Below the pieces are notes generated by a model that saw only the letters and a program-made list of their open reading frames with translations, made no database searches and was not told where the DNA came from. A DNA stretch of 16,228 nucleotides from positions 1 through 16,228 of the forward strand of contig JAGPHL010000044.1 of assembly GCA_018055515.1 (NCBI GenBank), given 5' to 3'. Positions within the stretch are counted from its first letter, which is position 1. Each line of letters opens with the position of its first letter. Source of the DNA: Anaerolineae bacterium. Lineage in GTDB: Bacteria > Chloroflexota > Anaerolineae > B4-G1 > SLSP01. Below, in pieces: positions 8,600 through 16,228 of this stretch. The position numbers were made by a program, and so were the translations under genes.

Positions 8600-8608
8600 T
8601 GGTATAAT
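8600..8608 (+). promoter_or_regulatory. Extended -10 promoter for the DsbA/cyclophilin gene
   Basis: TGGTATAAT gives a consensus -10 (TATAAT, 8603-8608) with the TGn extension, and transcription would start near 8615. No good -35 stands 16-18 bases upstream, as expected for an extended -10 promoter. The stretch is clearly more AT-rich than its surroundings. Confidence 0.7.
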
Positions 8609-8618
8609 TTTCTTAAAT

Positions 8619-8647
8619 CCGTCAGGAAAGGGTTAGCTTCCTGACGG
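8619..8647 (+). promoter_or_regulatory. Perfect 10-bp inverted repeat in the leader (operator or RNA hairpin)
   Basis: CCGTCAGGAA (8619-8628) pairs perfectly with TTCCTGACGG (8638-8647) around a 9-base loop. It begins about 11 bases after the -10, so it is at the very 5' end of the predicted transcript. There is no T-run, so it is not a terminator. It could be an operator bound by a dimeric repressor or a 5' stabilising hairpin. A second small palindrome, TCAGTTCACTGA, follows at 8650-8661, before the ribosome binding site AAGGAG (8674-8679). Confidence 0.6.
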
Positions 8648-8685
8648 GTTCAGTTCACTGAGTTCATACATGTAAGGAGTAAGTC

Positions 8686-9942
8686 ATGGTTAAAAAGCTT
8701 GTGACGGTTGTCAGCAGCATATTGTTGGTGACTTTGCTGCTCAGCGCTTGTGGAAACACTGCCACCGGGGAAGCGACGCCGACCCCCACTCCAACGTCGC
8801 AACCGACGCCGAAGCCCACGACTGCCGCCGCCGGGACGCCTGATGCTTCCCCCACTGCTGTCGAGCCGGCGACGTGCGAAGTGTATTCGTTGACTATACC
8901 CGTTCGCCCGGCAGACGACACTGATTATGTGAAGGGCGTGGATCCAGAGGCGGCTACTTTCACCATCATCGAGTATGCCGATTTTCAATGCCCGGCGTGT
9001 TCTGCCATGGCGCCGGTGATGTCCGAATTTCTCAAAAACCATCCTGATGTGCGATTGGTCTATCGGCATTTCCCGCTGAGTTTTCACGCCAATGCACAGC
9101 TGACGGCGGAAGCTGCGGAGGCAGCCGGCGCACAGGGAAAATTCTGGGAAATGCATGATTTGTTGTTCTCCCGGGTGTCGGAGTGGAGCGAGCTGGAGGC
9201 CGATGCGGCGCAGGCCAAAATGACCGATTTTGCTGAAGAATTGGGCCTCGATGCAGAACTCTTCGAGCGCGACTTGAAGGCGGGCACCTATCGCAGCAAG
9301 GTCGAGCGGCAGTTGATGGAGGCGCAACAGCTGGGATTGCCGGGCACGCCAACTTACATTTTCGAGGGGATGGTCTATCCGTCGGATCAGATGGGCATCT
9401 CCTCCCAGGGGCTAGAGGCGTTCCTCCCGATGGTGCGGCAGCTGCTCGCCTTGCAGCCCCGACAGTATACGGAGCTGCCTCCCGTCGTGCTGGATACCAC
9501 CAAACGCTATGAGGTGACTGTTAAGACCAGCAAAGGCGACATCGTTTTCGATCTCGACACGACCGGCGCCCCGACGCAGGTGAACAACTTCCTCTTCCTC
9601 GCGCAGGAAGGGTGGTACGACGGGACCAAATTCTTCTTCGTCATGGACAATTTCGCGGCGGTCACCGGCGACCCCTCGAACACCGGCAGCGGCAGCCCCG
9701 GCTATTACTGCATCGGCGAAAGCGTGGGGTCGTTCAGCGAGGCCGGGTTGGTTGGCCTGGTTCCCAATGGACAGTTCTTCTTCTCGCTGGGTTCCGATGC
9801 TGCGGAGTTGGATGGGGTCTATCCCGTGATCGGGCGGGTCACCCAGGGCCTGGAGGTATTAGACCAGCTCCAGCGCTCGGACACTGTGACGTCTGCTGCG
9901 GAACTCGATGTGGTAGAAAAGGTGTTGGTGACGGAGAAGTAG
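8686..9942 (+). CDS. Lipoprotein with DsbA-like thioredoxin domain fused to a cyclophilin-like domain
   Basis: This is an exported lipoprotein likely acting in extracytoplasmic protein folding. The signal peptide ends in LSAC, so Cys22 would be lipidated; a Thr/Pro-rich linker runs to about residue 60. Residues about 80-255 form a DsbA/DSBA_2-type thioredoxin domain with the active site CPAC (Cys102, Cys105) and the cis-proline loop GTPTYIF (Pro222). Residues about 273-416 match cyclophilin peptidyl-prolyl isomerases: VKTSKGDIVFDL, YDGTKFFF, QFFFSL and LDGVYPVIGRV. The usual FHRV catalytic motif is FFFV, with Phe318 in place of the catalytic arginine, and the FMIQGGD segment reads FAAVTGD, so isomerase activity is doubtful. 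Extra cysteines at 64 and 342 could form a disulfide. The gene has its own promoter and an AAGGAG ribosome binding site, and stands alone between glycan genes and a PrsW gene. Confidence 0.88.
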   Translation: MVKKLVTVVSSILLVTLLLSACGNTATGEATPTPTPTSQPTPKPTTAAAGTPDASPTAVEPATCEVYSLTIPVRPADDTDYVKGVDPEAATFTIIEYADFQCPACSAMAPVMSEFLKNHPDVRLVYRHFPLSFHANAQLTAEAAEAAGAQGKFWEMHDLLFSRVSEWSELEADAAQAKMTDFAEELGLDAELFERDLKAGTYRSKVERQLMEAQQLGLPGTPTYIFEGMVYPSDQMGISSQGLEAFLPMVRQLLALQPRQYTELPPVVLDTTKRYEVTVKTSKGDIVFDLDTTGAPTQVNNFLFLAQEGWYDGTKFFFVMDNFAAVTGDPSNTGSGSPGYYCIGESVGSFSEAGLVGLVPNGQFFFSLGSDAAELDGVYPVIGRVTQGLEVLDQLQRSDTVTSAAELDVVEKVLVTEK

Positions 9943-9978
9943 TTCTGTAGCGTTCCAGATTCGTGCTCATGCCAATGT

Positions 9979-10016
9979 AGCGGGGGCGTGTGTGATGGAT
10001 TTCTCACGTCCCCGCT
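9979..10016 (+). terminator. Strong GC hairpin between the DsbA/cyclophilin and PrsW genes
   Basis: AGCGGGGGCGTG (9979-9990) pairs with CACGTCCCCGCT (10005-10016), 12 positions with one G-T wobble, around a 14-base loop. It starts 36 bases after the stop codon. No U-tract follows, so it may be a non-canonical terminator or a 3' end protecting structure. No convincing promoter for the PrsW gene is visible between this hairpin and ATG 10063. Confidence 0.5.
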
Positions 10017-10062
10017 GTGTTAGAAATTCTGAGGCGGTATTTTCAGCGGAGGAGATTTCATC

Positions 10063-11259
10063 ATGCAAAACCGTAGAGCCGTCCTGTGGATCGTCATGAC
10101 GCTGGTGGCGCTGCTCTTGCTGGCGGTGAGTTTGGGCTGTCTGGGCCTGGCGTTTTTAGCTCCCACAATGCGTACGATAGAGGCTGAACAGCGGAACCTC
10201 TCGGCGCTGCTTTTGGCCAGCATGGGCGTGCTCGGGTTGAGTGTGACCGCAGTCCTGTTGTGGAGCTGCCTCGAGGGCTCGACGGAGCGCCCGGCGCCGT
10301 TGTTTTATCCGCGACGGGCCTGGATCACGCTGACGGTGGGATGGTTGCTCAGCCTCGCCGGCGCTGCCGCGTTGATCTCGGCGGGCACCCTGAATTTACT
10401 GGCCGCGCCGCTGCATGTGGCGTTGGTCATCTTGCCGGCGCTGCTGCTCTATGCGGCGGCGGCGCTGACCGCCGGACGGCAGGCGGGCGTTACGCGACGG
10501 CAGGCGACGTTGCTGTCGCTGAGCGGCGCGTTCTCCACGCTGCCGGCGATCGTGGCGGAAAGCGTGGGGATTCTGGTCAGCGGCCTGCTGGTGGTGGTCG
10601 GCGCTTCTGTGGTCCCGGGTGGGGCGCAGGAGTTGGAACGTCTGATGGAGCAATTGAGTCAGTGGTCGCAGCTGCCGCCCCAGACGATCACGCCGGAGTC
10701 GCTGACGACGCTGTTCTCCTCCCCCGTCGTGCTGGCGATAGCATTCCTTACCCTGGCGGTGATTACTCCCTTTGTGGAAGAGCTCCTCAAAACGTTAGGG
10801 GTGGTCGTGGTGGGATTCCGTCGCCGTCCACAACCGCTCCAGGCTTTCCTGTGGGGCGCCGCGGCGGGACTCGGTTTTGCCATCATCGAGGGGGTGCTCA
10901 ACAGCAGCATGAGCCTCACGGACGGGGCGAGTTGGGCCGCCGGCGTCGGCGCGCGTCTGCCGGCGTCCGCGATGCACATTTTCGCCAGCGGCCTGGTCGG
11001 GCTGGGCTGGGGCTATTTCTGGGAGGGACGTCAGCGCTGGCGGGTGGTGGTGTGCTATCTGATAGCGATGGTGTTCCACGGCTTATGGAACTTCAGCGTC
11101 ATTGCGGTGGCCGGCATTCAATCGGGGGCGTCTTTACCTGTGGCATTCACCCATGCGGCGACCATCGGCGGCACGCTGGTCGTGGCGGTGCTGGCGCTCA
11201 TCGCCGTGGTGGGAATCGTGGGGATTCCCCTCCGGCTCCGCAAGCGGACAACGGCGTAG
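10063..11259 (+). CDS. PrsW-family intramembrane metalloprotease
   Basis: This polytopic membrane protein has all the motifs of the PrsW (CPBP-related, glutamic/zinc-type) family: FVEELLK (Glu239, Glu240, Lys243), IIEGVLN (Glu276, Asn280), the first conserved histidine in SAMHIFASG (His305), and VFHGLWN (His339, Asn343). PrsW in Bacillus subtilis performs site-1 cleavage of the anti-sigma factor RsiW; many homologues have unknown targets. About eight to ten hydrophobic segments are visible, with the catalytic motifs in the second half after a soluble, Gln/Ser-rich insert near residues 188-225. The ribosome binding site GGAGGAG (10048-10054) lies 8 bases before ATG. No sigma/anti-sigma pair is in the window, so the substrate is unknown. 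It ends 31 bp from the convergent gyrB stop. Confidence 0.85.
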   Translation: MQNRRAVLWIVMTLVALLLLAVSLGCLGLAFLAPTMRTIEAEQRNLSALLLASMGVLGLSVTAVLLWSCLEGSTERPAPLFYPRRAWITLTVGWLLSLAGAAALISAGTLNLLAAPLHVALVILPALLLYAAAALTAGRQAGVTRRQATLLSLSGAFSTLPAIVAESVGILVSGLLVVVGASVVPGGAQELERLMEQLSQWSQLPPQTITPESLTTLFSSPVVLAIAFLTLAVITPFVEELLKTLGVVVVGFRRRPQPLQAFLWGAAAGLGFAIIEGVLNSSMSLTDGASWAAGVGARLPASAMHIFASGLVGLGWGYFWEGRQRWRVVVCYLIAMVFHGLWNFSVIAVAGIQSGASLPVAFTHAATIGGTLVVAVLALIAVVGIVGIPLRLRKRTTA

Positions 11260-11290
11260 GCCTTCCGCCGTCCCCAAACCTGGCGTGACC

Positions 11291-13219
<1,929 letters not shown>

Positions 13220-13259
13220 AGTCAGTCTGTCTCAACGCGGGGTTAAGCGTACCGCGGTC

Positions 13260-14273
13260 TCAGTGCGTCACATGGGCCGCGTTACGCGCAAACGCGTTCT
13301 GCAGCACGCGCAGATAGGCCAGCCGTTCCTGGTAGAAAATGAACAGCGTGATGGTCAGCGCCGTGCTGATGATGGCATGTCCGCCGATGCCGACGAGTGT
13401 GGCCCAGCTGGACGGCTCGGGCAAGGTCCAGACGAAATTCAGGCCCTGGGTGAACACCATGGCGAGCAGCAGCAGTTGCATCACGCCGGCAAATTCCACT
13501 CGCGCCAGAAGGACACTTTCCTGCATCGCCGGGAGCGGGGCGTGGCGCAATTGTACCATGCCCGGAATGGTGTAGAGGAAGTGCACTCCAATGAACAGGC
13601 CCAACGAAATGAAGAGCAGGGTAAGCAGGCTTGCCAGCGTCTGGCTGATGAGCACGAGCACACTGATCATGGTAGAAACCACCATGAGCGCGCCGCCGCC
13701 GAGAAATACCAGGATCATCATGAGCCGCAGGAGCTGTCCCCACAGGCCCAAGGGTGTGGTAGGACCCGGCAGCGGCGCTTCGGTGTAGATCAGCACGTGC
13801 TTGCCGATCTGCGTCAGATAGACGGCGGTGATGCCCGCTCCCACGATGATGAGAACGATGCCCCATCCCAGGCTGGCGCTGACCGATGGCAAGGAGAGGG
13901 TCGCGCGCGTCCCCAACGGGCTTTCCAGGGTCAGGCGTCCTCCCATCAGCGCTGGCGTCCCCAGCAGGGGACCGGGACTGAGCAATGCGAACAGGTTGAA
14001 ACCCTGCCCGAACTCCGTGAGATAATCCGTCAGCGCCTGATAGAGCGACTGCGTCTCGGCCATCGTCGGCGCTGCGGCTTTAATTGCCGTGAGCAGCGGC
14101 TCGACCAGGGGATTGGCTGCCAGTCGCGGCCCCAGCCAGAGGAATAGATCCAGCAGTAGCGGCAGCAACAACAACTGGGGCGCCTGAGCCAGGAGCTCGA
14201 AAGCGCTGGTCAGACAAGCGATGACCCCTGCGGGTGCCTGCGGTGTTTCCTGGGATTCTGGCTGTTCATTCAC
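13260..14273 (-). CDS. Polytopic membrane protein of unknown function
   Basis: I do not recognise a family. The 337-residue protein has about six hydrophobic segments, near residues 32-49, 133-154, 181-209, 211-235, 261-280 and 294-315. A long, mostly extracytoplasmic or amphipathic region near 50-130 separates the first two. The short N-terminus is acidic and Pro/Gln-rich. No catalytic motif is apparent; two arginines or lysines flank most segments, giving a plausible topology. The frame is closed on GTG 14273, because the ATG four bases inside is in another frame. No ribosome binding site precedes it, but an extended -10 ends 6 bases upstream, suggesting a leaderless mRNA. It precedes gyrB by 40 bp, and this neighbourhood may simply be one transcription unit. 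A scaffold or transporter-like role is possible, but nothing supports a specific one. Confidence 0.7.
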   Translation of the reverse strand: MNEQPESQETPQAPAGVIACLTSAFELLAQAPQLLLLPLLLDLFLWLGPRLAANPLVEPLLTAIKAAAPTMAETQSLYQALTDYLTEFGQGFNLFALLSPGPLLGTPALMGGRLTLESPLGTRATLSLPSVSASLGWGIVLIIVGAGITAVYLTQIGKHVLIYTEAPLPGPTTPLGLWGQLLRLMMILVFLGGGALMVVSTMISVLVLISQTLASLLTLLFISLGLFIGVHFLYTIPGMVQLRHAPLPAMQESVLLARVEFAGVMQLLLLAMVFTQGLNFVWTLPEPSSWATLVGIGGHAIISTALTITLFIFYQERLAYLRVLQNAFARNAAHVTH

Positions 14274-14279
14274 AGGGAT

Positions 14280-14288
14280 ATTTTACCA
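14280..14288 (-). promoter_or_regulatory. Candidate extended -10 promoter giving a leaderless mRNA
   Basis: On the minus strand the sequence reads TGG-TAAAAT (14288 down to 14280), an extended -10. Six bases then separate it from the GTG start at 14273, so transcription would begin at or within a base of the start codon. The lack of a ribosome binding site fits this. No good -35 is seen at 16-18 bases. Confidence 0.5.
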
Positions 14289-14308
14289 CGAACGGCCCGA
14301 AAGACGAG

Positions 14309-14486
14309 TACTTTGTCAAATATCAATTGAGGGGTAAATCCTGTCCACCGTAATCCGACCCTGGCGCGTCTCACCCCTATATGCACGGGAAGCATATTGA
14401 TAGATTGCCACATATAGGGGAAAATTGCGTCGGGGTTTTTTTAACGAACTGACGCCTCTACCCATCAAATCAGCCTTGACAAAGTA
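14309..14486. mobile_element. 178-bp MITE-like element
   Basis: The left end TACTTTGTCAA (14309-14319) is perfectly repeated in inverted orientation as TTGACAAAGTA at 14476-14486. Over the first 30 bases at each end 23 positions match, so the inverted repeat is long and imperfect inside. CGAG flanks both sides (14305-14308 and 14487-14490), consistent with a 4-bp target duplication; alternatively the outermost TA is a TA duplication as in IS630/Tc1-mariner elements. The interior has no coding frame of note and is visibly more AT-rich than the neighbouring genes. It fills most of the gap between two minus-strand genes. No transposase is in the window, so it would be non-autonomous. Both ends carry an outward-facing TTGACA, a consensus -35 hexamer. 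Confidence 0.7.
14374..14420. repeat. Nested palindromes in the centre of the MITE-like element
   Basis: CCCCTATATG (14374-14383) pairs perfectly with CATATAGGGG (14411-14420) across 27 bases. ATATGC (14379-14384) also pairs with GCATAT (14392-14397) across 7 bases. The two stems share bases and cannot form together, so alternative structures are possible. A T7 tract follows at 14436-14442. Confidence 0.6.
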
Positions 14487-14499
14487 CGAGAGCGCCGGG

Positions 14500-16164
14500 C
14501 TAACGGGGCCACAGCGGCGCGGCAGGAGCGGGATCGTCGAACCACGTGGTGTAGACTTCCCGGAAGACGCCGTTGTCGTGCAACTGCATCAGCGTCTCGT
14601 TGAACCAATCGCGGAAGTTGGAGTCCCCTTGCGGCAGCACATAGCTCACCGGGCGATAGGTCAGCCGGGCGTCGGCGAGGGTGAAGCCGGCTTGACGGTA
14701 CAGGGGGGAGAGCACGAGGCCACGTTCGGCCAGCACGGCCACGACCTCGCCCCGTTGCAGCGCGGCGACCGCTTCATCGCGGGTGGGGTAAGAAAGGGCG
14801 TTGAGCGGTCCTCCCGCCAGTTGGGTGAGCTGGGGGATGGCCGCGGCCCCGTCGGAGTTGGCGACGACGCCCACGGGGCGCCCCACGAGTTCCTGCAGGG
14901 TGCGATAGGGCGCGGCACTCAGCGAGAAGAGGCTCACGCCGTCGTCGAACAGCACCAGCGAGGTGTCGACCTGCAGTTCGAGTTCCCGTGACTGGATCCA
15001 GCCGCCGGCGAGCACGTCCACCTCGCCATTGAGCAGCGCCTGCAGGCCGCTCTCGCGCGTCACCGGCACCATCTCGACCGCCTCGCGGCTGCCGAACCAT
15101 ACCTCGGCGACGCGCTCCAGCAAGCGCACCTCGAAGCCTGTCGGCACGCCGTCGTCGCGGTTGGCGGAATAGGGCCACAGGTCAATCAGGTAGCCGATGC
15201 GCAGCGTGCCGCGCGTTTTGATGGCGGCGCTCAGATCGGCGGTGGCGCGTTCCTGGGGAGCATCTCCTATGCTGGGGGTCGGGGCGTTCCCCGGCAAGCG
15301 CGGCAGCGTCGGCGGCGGGGTCCCCGGCAGCCAGCGGGCGAAGAGCGCCTCGCACGTGCCATCGGCGGTCATGTCCTGGAAGGTGAGCGTCACCAGATTG
15401 GCGAAGAAGGGGTCGTTTTCGCGGAAGCCGAGGGCGAAGGGTACCTGCGAGTATTGCCCCACGATCTCGGCGCCGCTGATCAGGCGGCGCGCGCGTTCCA
15501 GCCGATGTCGCTCGTCGGCGTAGGCCTCGATCTGACGGGTGCGCAGGGCTTCGGTCACCTGGAAGAAATTGTCATAGACGGTGAGGGTCGGCGTGACGGG
15601 AGCCGCGCTTTTCAGCCGCTGCCCGGCGTTCGTCCAACTCACGACACCGATAGTTCGGCCATTCACGTCCCCGAGGGCGCGGATGCCGGTATCGGGGAAG
15701 GTTAGCAGCGCGTCGCCGTTGATGAAATACGGTGGGCTGAAGTCAATCTCCTGCTCATTGTTGCGGGTATGGGGGACGCCGGCCAGCACGATGTCCACAT
15801 CGCCCTCGATGAGATGCTGCGCCGCCGTGTCGGAGCGCAGCTGGCGGAAGATCACGGCCTCGGGATTGCCCAGCCAGCGCTGCGCCAGTTCGTGCGCCAG
15901 GTCAATTTCCAGACCTGCCAGCTCGCCATTTGCGCTGATGAAGGAGAAGGGCTCCAGGTCATAGCGGATGCCCACGATGATGGCGCCGCGTTCGCGGATG
16001 CGCGCCGCCGTGGTGACTTGCGCGGGGAAAGGCTCCGGCGTCGGCGCGACATAGGTGAGCACCGGTTCTGCCTGTGTCTCTGTTTGCAGCAGGCCGGCCA
16101 GATCCGAACAGCCGGTGAGCAGCACGATCCCCAGTAACCCTAACAATGGTAGCAAGCGACGCAT
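14500..16164 (-). CDS. Lipoprotein with two tandem SBP_bac_3 (amino-acid type) solute-binding domains
   Basis: This is an exported lipoprotein likely binding small polar solutes such as amino acids, either for an ABC importer or as a sensor. The signal peptide ends in LTGC (Cys19 lipidated), followed by a short Pro-rich spacer. Domain 1 (about residues 53-282) has the SBP_bac_3 pattern: IRERGAIIVGIRYDLEPFSF, the conserved ligand-carboxylate arginine in GVPHTRNN (Arg134), DFSPPYF and ALRTRQIEAYADERHRL (Asp217). After a Pro-rich linker (283-310), domain 2 (311-545) repeats it: IKTRGTLRIGYL, GGWIQSREL (Arg393) and VAVLAERGL (Glu480 at the Asp217 position). The FSPPY segment is not conserved in domain 2. 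An AGGAGG site (16180-16175) lies 10 bases before ATG 16164. No permease or ATPase gene is adjacent. The element at 14309-14486 lies 13 bp after its stop. Confidence 0.88.
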   Translation of the reverse strand: MRRLLPLLGLLGIVLLTGCSDLAGLLQTETQAEPVLTYVAPTPEPFPAQVTTAARIRERGAIIVGIRYDLEPFSFISANGELAGLEIDLAHELAQRWLGNPEAVIFRQLRSDTAAQHLIEGDVDIVLAGVPHTRNNEQEIDFSPPYFINGDALLTFPDTGIRALGDVNGRTIGVVSWTNAGQRLKSAAPVTPTLTVYDNFFQVTEALRTRQIEAYADERHRLERARRLISGAEIVGQYSQVPFALGFRENDPFFANLVTLTFQDMTADGTCEALFARWLPGTPPPTLPRLPGNAPTPSIGDAPQERATADLSAAIKTRGTLRIGYLIDLWPYSANRDDGVPTGFEVRLLERVAEVWFGSREAVEMVPVTRESGLQALLNGEVDVLAGGWIQSRELELQVDTSLVLFDDGVSLFSLSAAPYRTLQELVGRPVGVVANSDGAAAIPQLTQLAGGPLNALSYPTRDEAVAALQRGEVVAVLAERGLVLSPLYRQAGFTLADARLTYRPVSYVLPQGDSNFRDWFNETLMQLHDNGVFREVYTTWFDDPAPAAPLWPR

Positions 16165-16181
16165 CGTTTGTAATCCTCCTC

Positions 16182-16221
16182 AGCAAATAGGCGAAAAAGC
16201 GAAAAGGCGAATGAGCGAATC
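16182..16221 (+). repeat. Phased octamer tandem repeat, 5 units, RGCGAANN
   Basis: Five consecutive 8-base units run AGCAAATA, GGCGAAAA, AGCGAAAA, GGCGAATG and AGCGAATC. The GC core recurs at exact 8-base steps (16183, 16191, 16199, 16207, 16215). The first base alternates A, G, A, G, A, so a 16-base period is also visible. It lies immediately upstream of the ribosome binding site of the tandem-domain lipoprotein gene. The array may continue past 16221, since the window ends at 16228. Confidence 0.85.
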
Positions 16222-16228
16222 CTCACGT

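Noticed and set aside
8670..8675. ATG-TAA start-stop element just before the ribosome binding site of the DsbA/cyclophilin gene
   Set aside because: It has no ribosome binding site of its own and such six-base matches are common by chance.
11260..11290. Bidirectional terminator between the PrsW gene and gyrB
   Set aside because: Only a 5-bp CGGCG/CGCCG stem is possible and there is no T-run on either strand.
14427..14455. Terminator for the tandem-domain lipoprotein gene inside the MITE-like element
   Set aside because: The GCGTC/GACGC stem is only 5 bp with a 19-base loop and a short AATTTT tail, too weak to call.

Overview
The window looks like a chromosomal segment of a GC-rich, probably free-living bacterium, most likely a member of the Chloroflexota (Anaerolineae/Caldilineae-like). 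This is an inference from gene content and style: lipoproteins with Pro/Thr-rich linkers after the lipid cysteine, a cellulase-type glycosyl hydrolase next to a solute-binding protein, a MOFRL-type glycerate kinase, a PrsW-type membrane protease, and degenerate heptamer and octamer repeats between genes. No rRNA, tRNA, CRISPR array or phage gene was seen.

Plus-strand block (31-11259). A membrane-anchored or secreted glycoside hydrolase is followed 15 bp later by a family 1 solute-binding lipoprotein. A perfectly phased 11-unit heptamer array separates these from a glycerate 2-kinase. A promoter-like sequence then precedes a large O-antigen-ligase-type membrane protein with a C-terminal TPR region. 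That gene overlaps by one base (TAATG) a WecA/TagO-type undecaprenyl-phosphate sugar-phosphate transferase. The two would start and finish lipid-linked glycan assembly, giving a small surface-glycan unit. Next, under its own extended -10 promoter with a 10-bp inverted repeat in the leader, is a lipoprotein fusing a DsbA-like thiol oxidoreductase domain (CPAC) to a cyclophilin domain that lacks the catalytic arginine. A hairpin follows, then a PrsW-family intramembrane protease.

Minus-strand block (11291-16164). This block is convergent with the first. It holds gyrB (gyrase B subunit), a six-segment membrane protein of unknown function upstream of it with a possibly leaderless GTG start, and a solute-binding lipoprotein with two tandem SBP_bac_3 domains. 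The 226-bp gap between the last two contains an apparently undescribed 178-bp MITE-like element. It has perfect 11-bp terminal inverted repeats (23/30 over 30 bp), flanking CGAG direct repeats and internal palindromes. A phased octamer repeat lies just upstream of the tandem-domain lipoprotein gene.

The most unusual items are the MITE-like element, the DsbA/pseudo-cyclophilin fusion, the two phased short tandem repeats immediately upstream of ribosome binding sites, and the TPR-fused ligase coupled to a glycan-initiating transferase.
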